A stretch of DNA of 64,000 bases from Prosapia bicincta (lineage: Eukaryota > Arthropoda > Insecta > Hemiptera > Cercopidae). The stretch is from positions 234,255,369-234,319,368 of the forward strand of contig JBAIZL010000005.1 of the NCBI GenBank assembly GCA_036971475.1, given 5' to 3'. The number at the start of each line of letters is the position of its first letter. Position 1 is the stretch's first letter. The notes below the pieces were generated by a model. The model had not been told where the DNA came from. It ran no database searches and saw nothing but the letters and a program-made list of their open reading frames with translations. This document shows, one piece after another, positions 1 through 9,988 of the stretch. The position numbers and the translations under genes are program-made.

Positions 1-430
1 GAAAAATCTTCCATTGAGTTTGCATTGCTGGGAGAATTGTCAACTCATCCTTTTATATGGAAGCGCTCAAGATATTAAAAAGCTGGGTTGAGCGTGTCAA
101 GGCTCACATTAAAAACATGGTTAAACCTCTATATGACAATGTCCCCAACCACATGGCCTTCATCGTTAGCAACTTCCTGAGCAACAACCTGGTGATCTTT
201 CTGTCCTGACTAAACTCCATGTGACTTTTTGTTGTTTCCTCGGCTGGAGAACTAAAAGGAAATCATTGGGAGAATGTAAAAAACATTAAAAAGAATGTTA
301 CAAGATTCCTAAGAGACATTCCCATCGAGGAGTTTCAGGGTGCCTCCCAGAGGAATAAGACATTTCTCTGCAAGTGTTTGATGCTGGAGGAGAGTATTTT
401 GAAGAATTTTAAGTATGTTTTACTGGTATG
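1..430 (+). pseudogene. Tc1/mariner-superfamily transposase, C-terminal remnant
   Basis: Translating the plus strand across several stops gives the end of a mariner-like transposase: a stretch like 'HMAFIVSNFLSNN', then 'ELKGNHWENVKNIKKNV', then 'IPIEEFQG'. These match in order the region after the third catalytic acidic residue and the C-terminal tail of SETMAR-like mariners. The usual PPYSPDL block is degraded and in-frame stops are present, so it is dead. The copy is cut by the window edge. It lies downstream of the TSC1 gene end. Confidence 0.6.
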
Positions 431-689
431 ATCAATAAATCTTATTTTTCCGAGAAAATGTGCATTACTTTTGATATAATGGATTCTGTAGACATATCAG
501 TAATTATTATAATACAGACTTATCAGGTGTTTACAAATGTTTTGCAAACAAATATACACTTTGCTCTAACTAAAAAATCATTGGCTTGAAATGAGATTTC
601 CATTCTTCAAAACGCTTTCAATATCAAATTGAAGACTACCTAACTAAAAAATTGTGTATCATTGAATTTAATGTTACAATTGCCACAAT

Positions 690-1884
690 GCAGTAGAAAA
701 TGCACTCTCTTAGGATATCAAGTCAAATCTCTAGACAAGAATATAGGAAAAATGAAAGCATTAGAGACATGATAGAAAGAGACAGTTATAGAGGAAATTC
801 AGAGAAGGGAGCTGATATGGTTCGGACACATAGAGAGGATGTCGGAAGGAAGATTACCTAGAGTTGCTTTGGAATGGATGCCACTGGAGAGAAAAAGAGG
901 AAAGACCCAGACTAACATGAGGAGAAACCATCACTAAATCCGTAAAAGGAAAGGTGGAACACTGTTGCAATAGGAAACCATGGAGGTAAGGTTTAGAAAT
1001 CGGACTGCAACAGCAGACGCTATAAAACCGACATTACATATAATTGCCACAATTTGTCAACTTATTTTTAATCACTTTAAATAAAATGTACAGAAAATGC
1101 ACTCTCTTAGGATATCAAGTCAAATCTCTAGACAAGAATATAGGAAAAATGAAAGCATTAGAGACATGATAGAAAGAGACAGTTATAGAGGAAATTCAGA
1201 GAAGGGAGCTGATATGGTTCGGACACATAGAGAGGATGTCGGAAGGAAGATTACCTAGAGTTGCTTTGGAATGGATGCCACTGGAGAGAAGAAGAGGAAA
1301 GACCCAGACTAACATGGGGAGAAACCATCACTAAATCCGGAAAAGGAAAGGTGGAACACTGTTGCAATAGGAAACCATGGAGGTAAGGTTTAGAAATCGG
1401 ACTGCAACAGCAGACGCTATAAAACCGACATTACATATAATTGCCACAATTTGTCAACTTATTTTTAATCACTTTAAATAAAATGTACAGAAAATGCACT
1501 CTCTTAGGATATCAAGTCAAATCTCTAGACAAGAATATAGGAAAAATGAAAGCATTAGAGACATGATAGAAAGAGACAGTTATAGAGGAAATTCAGAGAA
1601 GGGAGCTGATATGGTTCGGACACATAGAGAGGATGTCGGAAGGAAGATTACCTAGAGTTGCTTTGGAATGGATGCCACTGGAGAGAAGAAGAGGAAAGAC
1701 CCAGACTAACATGGGGAGAAACCATCACTAAATCCGGAAAAGGAAAGGTGGAACACTGTTGCAATAGGAAACCATGGAGGTAAGGTTTAGAAATCGGACT
1801 GCAACAGCAGACGCTATAAAACCGACATTACATATAATTGCCACAATTTGTCAACTTATTTTTAATCACTTTAAATAAAATGTA
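690..1884 (+). repeat. Three tandem copies of a 397-bp unit (LINE 3' end)
   Basis: The same sequence starts near 690, 1087 and 1484 with a period of 397 bp and only scattered substitutions. Each unit encodes 'RRELIWFGHIERMSEGRLP' followed by an Arg-rich stretch. This is the familiar C-terminal end of the ORF2 reverse transcriptase of RTE/CR1-type non-LTR retrotransposons, then an untranslated tail ending near AATAAAATGT. No RT core is present. It is a tandem triplication of a 5'-truncated LINE tail rather than three independent insertions, because the junctions are identical. Confidence 0.8.
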
Positions 1885-2299
1885 CATATGTTTTTGATAA
1901 GTTTACTTCGTTTTATTAACCTATTACAGTTTTTTTCCAGCTCACAGAGTATGGTCACAAACTTAACATTTGACAAAAGCAAACATTCCAGTTGAAAATA
2001 CTCAACCTATTTATTGGTGTTGGTACCTACAGATTTAGATGATATTTTATATTACAGTGATATTTAATATTACAATAATAAAAATGTCATAGGGTATAAA
2101 CATTGCTTTTTATTTCTAACTATACACATTTTGCTAAGTAACAACTTTGTAATTAATTTCTGTTGTAGGTATGTAGTAATAAAATTAAAATGTATAATTT
2201 TTCTAAATAATATTGTTACTCATTCTTTATCGTTGCCTTACAATTAAAAAAAGGTTATGGGAGAAAATTTCCTATTCCTTTCTGAAATATTAAAACAAA
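1885..2299. other. AT-rich spacer, nothing recognised
   Basis: No open frame, repeat or RNA gene that I can support. Flanks the LINE triplication. Confidence 0.5.
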
Positions 2300-2435
2300 G
2301 GAATATTTTATTAATCACTTAAACAATAGTTTATGACTATCCGAACTTAAATTTTGTAAACTTGTCAAAACTTACAAAATTTAAGTCCGGATAGTCATAA
2401 ACTATTGTTTAAGGGATTAATAAGATTCACCGAAC
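2300..2435. mobile_element. Palindromic stub of a Penelope-like element (family D termini)
   Basis: Two inverted arms of about 50 bp, each containing the block TTTATGACTATCCGAACTT, meet with almost no spacer. The same terminal block, ending in a TTCGGTGAA motif, bounds the longer family D copies near 16.6-17.1 kb and 56.5-58.2 kb. This is therefore a head-to-head PLE pair from which nearly everything internal is missing. No coding sequence remains. Confidence 0.6.
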
Positions 2436-2944
2436 GTAAAGGACTACAAAATTGAAGAAAGGAATGTTTGTTTAGAGAATAATGATGTGGGTAACACTGA
2501 GAAGTTAGGGAATGAGATAATAGGTCATGGAAACAGTAAAACAAATTGGTTCTGGGACTCCGGGGAGTTCTGACTAAAGTGATAACAAAATAGAGCTAAT
2601 AGTTTTGCAAAATCTTCAACAAATATCACTAAAAATATGAATTTATATTATATTTTTATTCAATTCTTACAGGAATGTATTTAATAAAGACTAATGTTTA
2701 ATGTAGTTAATTATAGAATAATGTGGGTAACAAAAAAGATTTATTAGATGTTGACTGAATAGAAATTTTTTTAACAAATTCAATTCAAATCAGAAGGGTC
2801 TAAAAATATTTTACTTTTAAATATTGGATTAAAAATATATAACTTATTATTTCTGTTGTATAGAATTATTTGTATTATTTATAGAATTTTTAATACAACT
2901 AATTATTTCTGTACTTTATTACTTACGTATTCTATAACATTATA
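2436..2944. other. AT-rich spacer, nothing recognised
   Basis: No feature I can support between the two PLE fragments. Confidence 0.5.
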
Positions 2945-3356
2945 GAGCATTCAAAAACAAAAATTCACAAGTATCAAATGTTGCAGCACACCTAATATCA
3001 CATAAACATGAAATAACAAATTACGAAAATAACCTAACCATACTTGAATTAAATAATAACCCATTAGAACTAAACTCACTAGAAAAATACCACATTTATA
3101 AAAACATACACAACAATTTAATGAATCTACAAACAACATATACAGAAGACATACTATATAAAAACATCATGCACGCAGATCAAGAGAAAATGCGCGTAAC
3201 GTCAACAAATACCAATATCACAGACCGAACATCTACACCAGAAAAATATCAGTGATTCGACAATGGTCAAGTGACCGAAAGGTGCCTCATCACTCAAGGT
3301 AAAATTATTGCACTTAATGGTGGATAAAATTACTTACAATAGTAATATATTAACTT
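2945..3356 (+). mobile_element. Penelope-like element family C, 5'-truncated 3' end
   Basis: In plus-strand translation this reads the tail of a PLE GIY-YIG endonuclease ('YRAFKNKNSQVSNVAAHLIS', then 'NLTILELNNNPLELNSLEKY'). A terminal region follows with a hammerhead-like core at about 3256-3300 and a CAAG/GTAAAA donor-like site. The same block recurs at 17.98-18.87, 24.73-25.14 and 42.67-42.78 kb. It ends directly in a (TA)n tract. Confidence 0.75.
3256..3300 (+). ncRNA. Hammerhead-like core of PLE family C
   Basis: A box TTCGACAA (variant of CTGATGA), a 4-bp stem II GGTC/GACC with loop AAGT, then GAAAGG. The layout matches the minimal type I hammerheads known from Penelope-like elements, but the CTGATGA box is changed, so self-cleavage is doubtful. 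Sister copies keep the stem with loops AAA or AATT. Confidence 0.4.
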
Positions 3357-3357
3357 C

Positions 3358-3391
<34 letters not shown>

Positions 3392-3392
3392 A
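3357..3392. repeat. (TA)n microsatellite at a PLE terminus
   Basis: Uninterrupted TA repeats directly after the family C PLE end; a short (GT)n run lies at about 3440-3458. Confidence 0.9.
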
Positions 3393-3459
3393 TTTGCTGT
3401 CTCATGATGCGCAGTTTTCAATTATTATATTAAATCAGTATGTGTGTGTGTGTGTGTGC

Positions 3460-4109
3460 TGTGACAGGCAAATCTGTCTCAATGTAGTAGAGTTTGCATA
3501 AAATACAAAATATTTAAATATTTGAATTTTTTAAATGAATCAACTGGAAGTTGTGTTATAGTAGACGAGAGCAAAGCCAGAGGTTTTAAAGTAGCTTATC
3601 AGCTTGTGCAAACAAACAGCGGTCTGGCAAATTGACGGGCTTATTTTGTAAAGAAAAGGTTTTTAGTATAAGGGAATAATTTGATTTTATTCAAAATTAA
3701 AATAAAATTAATTTTTATTATTTAAAGCAAATTAATTAAAAAATAAAATTATATGAGAAAAAACCAGAGGCTAAGAATGCGAAAAATATAAAACAAATAG
3801 TTCCAGAACATTGTCAACAATATAATAATACAATAGCAGAAGACAGGTTTGAACAATTGTCAATAGGGAAATTGAAAATTAATCCAATTTCACTCTTTTC
3901 ATCCAGTGCCTAATCACCACGTAATGGTAAGTACTATATTCACAAATCTATACAGAGCACAGTAGCGTAATTAAAATCATTAAACAACAATAACCATCCC
4001 TAACAACCACTAAGGTTGTTGAAACCAGAGCTAGATTATTAAAAAAGAAAAAAATCAAACAATCAAAATAAGGTATTAAACTAAAATAAATTTGAAAATT
4101 TCAGAAATA
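3460..4109. other. AT-rich spacer, nothing recognised
   Basis: No gene or repeat I can support; bounded on the right by the TA target site of the Tigger element. Confidence 0.5.
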
Positions 4110-5056
4110 CAGTTGACCTCTGTATAACGAATCGATTATCCAGATAAAAAGTTCATTATATAGACGTATTCGTTAGTAAGAAGTCATATTGCCAAGAATA
4201 CTCTTGCTCCATCTTAATGCAATATAAGATGACTAGCAGTCACGAACTCAACATAGTATAATGTCATGAGCAAGGTAATAGGCCAACGTTGAGATGGGAT
4301 AATGTTTTAATTTATAGAGTTTCAAGATTTATGTAGTTGAAAATCTAAAAATATTTCTTGAATGTGTTCAGGATGTTTTTTCCACTGTATTAAATACAGT
4401 ATCTTCCATACTCTGTAAATGCTATTATGATGAATAAACTAATGCTAATGGAAAAATATCGTATAAATATAGTAATAAATAAGTGTACTTACTAATGTAA
4501 TTCATTTTCAAGAAGCATAACTTGAACCTACAGTACTAAATTTTAGTCCAAGGACACTCGTACATTAATTTATTAACTACCTTTATTAATTTAAATATAG
4601 TATACACTCAACACAAATTGTATTATACACTACACAAGTCGTAATCAGAACAAAAACATTAAATGAAACACAAATTAAAAAAAAAATTCATTTAAATTTA
4701 AATAAAACATTACATTCAATGAATGTTTCACATTTATTCAAACAATCAAAAATGATGCCTGGTACACCATCATTTATTTGAAATCCACACCTGATGACTT
4801 TGAAAGCTTGTAAAGCTTCATTCTCTGTAGGGCTCTTCTCTTCAGGTCCGTTATCACAATCATTGTCACACTCATCATAATTTCTTTTAAAAGTCTTAAG
4901 CCCATGTTATTTTCATTATTCTCTTTATATGTGACCAAATTGAATCCCGCTTTGGAGAAACAATTAAAAACTGCTATTTTTAGTACGTCATTTCTCTACA
5001 CTTTTGCCAATTCAGCAATGCAGTCTCTTAGATTCACAATGTCTTTGGTTTTCTTT

Positions 5057-6213
5057 CAGGGTGTCTAGTAAAATAGCTTGAAGAAATTCCCTGAGTTTTC
5101 CCTGACTTTTCCAGGGTGTCTAGTAAAATAGCTTGAAGAAATTCCCTGAGTTTTCCCTGACTTTTCCTCTTTTAGATGTCTATAGAAAGCCCAGTTTACA
5201 TTGATATCTGAAGGATCTTGGATAAATCCAGACTTTGAAGAACGAATTGAGTAACTCTTTTGCTTTTGTGTCTGTAAGGAACACAGAACCAAAATATCGA
5301 GCTTTCACTTCATCCGTCTCTGCATCCAATACCTAACACTCAAATCCATTTGGGCTCTTTGTGATATTTTGTTTAAACTTTCATCAAAGCCAATTACATA
5401 GTTAGAATTTGAATTTAATGATGTCAGTAACAGGTCTTTAATATAATTTGATAAACCGATTACAACACTATAGGAAATGTTATCTTTCCCCAATCTCATG
5501 TTCTGTGCAATGGTGCTATCAGGGAACATCCTTAGAAAGAGGCACACTACTTTCTGCATTGCGTAAAGAAGTGTTGCATTACTAAATTCACGCACCATAT
5601 AATCTCTGCTTCAGTCACTTTATCTTTTAGTTTAATTTATCCTAAGGAAGGAGGGGAGGTAATGACGACATCTGCATGACGCGCTTGCCCGCTACGGCAA
5701 TGAAAACTGGAACCTTCCATGTTGAAATAAACAGTGTACAAATAATCACCGTCAAATAAAACACATACTATCACGAGTCTAGACAAATAGCTGGCTACGA
5801 ATGTTTACACAGCGTTCTGTGTGGTCAGAAACAGACTGAGTTATCTGTTATCCCCACCTGTCCATATGATAACAGAACCACTGCGCATCCCAAGGCCACG
5901 GTCCAGGCTAAAACCTCCCAGCTGTACCAACTCGACACGTTTAATATTTATTGACATAAGTCCTGAAGTCATAGCATTGGGCTTATCAAATAAATAATGG
6001 GCATCTAAATAAAGAAGTGTTATTTCCTGACTGCCCTGCCCCTAAACTGCTGGCTTACAATACCAAATATTCGAGAGCAATGGCCACTAGTTTTGTTTCT
6101 AATCAAAATAAATATTTTCCCGATTTTTTAAAATTTTCCCTGACTTTTCCAGAATCTTAAAATTCCCTGACTTTTCCAGATTTTCCCGGTTTTCCCTGTC
6201 ACTAGACACCCTG
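5057..6213 (-). mobile_element. Nested DNA transposon (hAT-like, tentative) inside the Tigger element
   Basis: Ends are inverted: CAGGGTGTCTAG at 5057 and CTAGACACCCTG ending at 6213. Both are flanked by TCTTT, a 5-bp candidate target duplication. Removing the insert brings the two halves of the Tigger coding sequence together. The left terminal 55 bp is duplicated in tandem (5057-5111 and 5112-5166). Subterminal TTCCCTGACTTTTCC repeats occur at both ends. Inside is a transposase fragment. The hAT class rests on protein resemblance only; hAT elements normally make 8-bp duplications. Confidence 0.65.
5160..5640 (-). pseudogene. hAT-like transposase fragment
   Basis: The minus strand reads 'KVTEAEIIW', then 'MFPDSTIAQNMRLGKDNIS', then 'NYVIGFDESLNKISQRAQMD', then 'VRYW'. 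After a frameshift it continues 'LDAETDEVKARYFGSVFL' and 'VNWAFYRHLKEE'. I recognise the FPDSxIA / FDESLNK / VRYW order from hAT-like transposases common in invertebrate genomes. Only the middle of the protein remains and at least one frameshift is visible. Confidence 0.55.
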
Positions 6214-7455
6214 TCTTTCATTGTTCTCAACTTTAGTCACAATCTTTTTATAAATTCTCTTTCTAGATTATAACTTCAAATTTTGTATAGCTCCCTGATT
6301 AAATGGTTGCAGTATTGAAGTTATGTTTAGTGGGAAGAAAACCAGATTCACATTCTTTGGAAATCTGCTTGTCCAGCTTTAGCACCCATTCAATAAAAAT
6401 TACGGCCGTCATCCACGCGTTTTCATTAAATGCGTACTCAACTCCTAAAGACTTAATGCCTCGGAAATATCATGGAGATTTATTTTTGCTGATCATAAGC
6501 AATTTTAGTTTTTCTGTTCCTAACATGTATCTGCCACTAATAAAGTTAGGAAAGAAGCAAACGAATTCTTTGTTTGCTTGTTTTTCTACCAAAACATGGG
6601 CCGGCTTTTAAAGTCTGTGTCTTGTTAGATAAACATTTAAAAAACAGTTTTATTACCATTAAATATGTCCTTCAGTGCATAATCTTTTAAAATTTTTTCA
6701 ATACATTTTCCTTCCGAAATTCACAATTAACCATATCAACATTTGCGCTTTCTCTCGAAGTGACTTCTTGAACGGTATTCCGTTTTTAAAATTTGTCTAT
6801 AAATCGTTACTTGCGTAAAAGTCACTTTGTCCTAACAATGTAGTAAATTCCAAAGGTTTTTTAAAAAAAAGTGTCTTCGACAATGGAAGATTTTTCTCGC
6901 ACAATTACCGTAGTTCATTTTATCATTTGGTTATTGATATCACCATATGTACACAATTTAACTTTCATTGTAAGTATTAAACACCACTTTGTTTTAAAAT
7001 AGGATCCTGATTTTTTAGTATAGTCAATAGCGAACTCTGAGGTATACTGAATGTTTCTGAATCATCCAACTTCTTTTTGACATTTTTTTACACAAACTCA
7101 TGGGAAGAATGAAACGGAATAAATAAGTTTACAAGATTAATGTGAGGAAGAAAGGACAAAGGTGGTGACAAAGAGGAAAGAGGTGACGGAGCTATATATG
7201 GCAAATTCTTTGAATCCGCCTTTTACTAATGTGTAGTCTACTGAGAGCAGAGAGTGTACAACTGTAACTGTATTGCTTACTACCTAACAACCTTTTGGTT
7301 TTTAACTAACAACCTTTTGGTTTCTGCTGAAAACAAACAATTTCCTGGAAATACCTCTGTGAGCTACCAAATATAAGACAACATTTCTTCTCTTCCATTG
7401 GAGAAAAAATTTGTTATTGAGAAGTCTGAAATTTGTAACAGAGAGCTATACTACA

Positions 7456-8747
7456 ATACTAATTTCTAAAATGTCGAGACCCCCAAAAAATTCGTTACTA
7501 AGAGGATTTTATTATTTGCTTTGGAAGTTCGTGAGAAAGAAGTTTGTAATTGAAACCACTACAAACCAAACCTCATCTGTAAATGAAGTCCAGAAATGAA
7601 AAAGGATTAATCAAGAATGAATGTAAAATTTACTAAAATCAAAATTGATTAATAAATTTATTTGGCTATGTTTGCATACAGTATATAATTTGTTGTATTT
7701 GGTTTATTTAATCAGACAGTCTGTATAATAAATATGATTATTTAATAAGGTTTAAAATATTCATAGTCTAGTTCTTTTGTATTTCAAAATGTTTGTTCAA
7801 TGAATTTACCTAATCTTTTTTTTTAACAAGATGATCACAAAAGTTGAAAATCATGTTATAAAATTAGGATGGTTAAGTAAAAATTAACAATAATTAAACA
7901 AGGATGTTACATAGTTGTTCCAAACAATCTTAAATAACAAACTATCATGTTTGAAGGAGTTTGTATCAAATTTAATGACCTTTAAAGATACAGAATATTT
8001 TATTAAATGATAATATTCATATACATAAAAATATAAACATGAAAAATGAAGTTAAAACAATTTTTAAAAAATGAATGAAAATCATGTGCGTGTGATACTT
8101 TCAAAAGGTTCAGTCAAGTTAAGAATGTTTAATGATAAAAACTTTATCTTTGAAATCATTGTGTACTTAAGAAATTAGTCAATTTTTGTGATTAAATTAT
8201 TAAAATTTAAAACTATTTTTAGCTGCAAGAAAATCTTTTATTATTATTTTTTTTAAATAGTACTTTCTGAAATGAAATACAAAAAGTACTCGTAATTCCA
8301 TTTGTTACAGAAAAAATTATAAAAATAGGATTTATTTTTAAACACAATTTATATCTACTGCATTTTTACTGAGGACAACTTGCAAGCTTTAATACTCAAT
8401 TGTAATAAGTTTACACTACAATTTTAAAAAATTATCTATTTAGAATTATGTTACACAACACAGTCTTTAAAAGTTTTATAAAATTTAAAATTTTGGTTTG
8501 CGGGAGGGATTAATACAAAAAGAATAAAATGAGTATTATGGTTGAATCTGTTCTTAAGGCAAAAGGAAACAGAACTTCATACAAACCTCATACTATTTCC
8601 ATTATTAAATACTGCAGTTATTGATTTTTTTTATAATACAGTTACCAAGACAGTCTAGAGCATTATAGCAACACCAAAATGCAGTATTGTCAACATAGTT
8701 TTCATTTTCCGTTAGTTATAGATCATTCTTTATAATTAACTTCATGA
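7456..8747. other. AT-rich region downstream of TSC1; nothing recognised
   Basis: A 23-bp imperfect direct repeat (AACCTTTTGGTTT) lies at about 7281-7326, just inside the Tigger end. Short open frames occur but lack splice context or recognisable protein. No neighbouring gene is seen before the left edge. Confidence 0.5.
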
Positions 8748-8834
8748 ATGGTATGAAAAAAAACATTTATTCCATGACACTGCAAGGTGACATGTGGATC
8801 AGGATGAAGGATGAGCAATAATTTTTCCAAATAT
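8748..8834 (-). other. TSC1: Probable last, non-coding (3'UTR) exon of TSC1
   Basis: Reading the minus strand, a good acceptor (TTGTATTGTTTCAG) ends at 8835. About 63 nt further on is AATAAA. It follows the strong donor just after the TSC1 stop codon, so it would form a 3'UTR exon. No frame in it resembles the hamartin C-terminus. The 3' limit is only estimated. Confidence 0.45.
8766..8771 (-). terminator. TSC1: Polyadenylation signal AATAAA, putative TSC1 end
   Basis: Canonical hexamer on the minus strand within the putative terminal exon. In such AT-rich DNA the hexamer occurs by chance, so the call depends on the adjacent acceptor site. Confidence 0.4.
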
Positions 8835-9730
8835 CTGAAACAATACAAATTAATGAAAGTAAAATCTTATGAAAACTTTATCATTTTAAAATAAAAATCT
8901 AGAATATAAAGCAGAATTTTCAAATAATTACAATTAAAATTTACAATTCCTGTAATCCAAAACATGTCAAAAATATTGCACTAATAACTGAAAAACTAGG
9001 ATAAATTTATTCAGCTCTATACATAAAATGTTTTGACATGAAACATATCTATTATTACAACAATATACAGTGCTAGTCACACTGTTTTGATCATTGTGTA
9101 CAAAAATTAAATATAGGAAGCTATAAGAAAAAGAAATAAAATCTGAAGGTAAGTTTCTCCATTATTAACAAGTAATTAGTACTTTAGCAAATATATCTAA
9201 CATTGTTAGGCCTTTAAAAACGTATGGTGGAAAAGACCATATGCTAAAACTCTGTTTTGCTGATCTTTAGAAAAAATTCTTGTCTCTTGTAAATTTATTA
9301 CTTAAAATTAATCTAAAGTAAACCTATGGTAGGCCAAAGAAAGTGATTTCTTTCTTTTTTCAACCTTTCAAATCATTATAAAAGCAAATAAGTAAATAGA
9401 CCAATGGATATATGGCATTCAGACATTGAAATATGACTAATAGAGATTCAGAAATAAGTGGTTGAAACAGCAATAAATAATTTACACAACTACAACCTGA
9501 TAATAAATTACCAACTGATTGTAGAGATCTATTAACCCATATGCGGACATTAATTATAGATAGATTTTAATAAATTTGTTTATAAAATTCAAATATGGTT
9601 TTTTTGACAGTTTAAACTCTAGACGGGTATTTCTTATACAAAACTATATGATGACACCGTACATGTAGTTAATTAATTTAAGATCCCAAAGAATCCAATA
9701 AAGTAATGATAATTAAGATTACTTACTATT

Positions 9731-9988
9731 TCAATCTGGATTATTTGATGATGAAGGCACCTCTGTGTTAGTTGGGTGGTCAGCAGTGTCAACAATCATC
9801 TGCAAGTTCTTAATCGGAGCCGTTTCTGCACCGGACAGGGTACCTGAGGAACTTAATGACGTTGATAAAGGAGAATTATTTGTAGTTAGGTGAGGTTGAG
9901 AAGTGTCTGTACGATGAAACAGTTCTAACATTTGTTCTTCAAGTTTACAGTTTATAGACCTTAATGATGTATATTTGCTTTCTACTGC
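9731..9988 (-). CDS. TSC1: TSC1 exon 13 of the window, C-terminus and stop
   Basis: Starts in phase 0 after the acceptor TTTGCAG with 'AVESKYTSLRS', matching human 'AAESRYEAQKR' at the end of the hamartin coiled coil. It continues 'KLEEQMLELFHR', then a Ser/Thr-rich tail ending SSSNNPD and TGA (9731-9733). A consensus donor (A/GTAAGT) begins 4 nt after the stop (GT at 9725-9726), so the exon probably ends at 9727 and the message has a 3'UTR intron. Confidence 0.88.
   Translation of the reverse strand, partial: AVESKYTSLRSINCKLEEQMLELFHRTDTSQPHLTTNNSPLSTSLSSSGTLSGAETAPIKNLQMIVDTADHPTNTEVPSSSNNPD

Larger units (their letters stand above)
4110..7455 (-). mobile_element. Tigger (pogo/CENP-B-like) DNA transposon, decayed, interrupted
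   Basis: The left end CAGTTGACCTCTGTATAACG follows a TA and is a classic Tigger TIR. A degraded inverted match lies near 7435-7455, so the right limit is approximate. The minus strand translates in pieces to a Tigger transposase. At about 6.8-6.6 kb there is an 'FNGNKTVFFKCLSNKT'-like block (ADETGL region) and 'KAGPCFGRKTSKQRI'. At about 6.5-6.3 kb there is 'ISGRYMLGTEKLKLLMI'. At 5.0-4.75 kb there is 'AVFNCFSKAGFNLVTY'. It is split by a second transposon at 5057-6213. Stops and frameshifts make it dead. Confidence 0.75.

Noticed and set aside
690..1884. Tandem repeats as a CRISPR array or satellite
   Set aside because: The 397-bp unit encodes a LINE RT tail, there are only three copies and no spacers; the host is eukaryotic.
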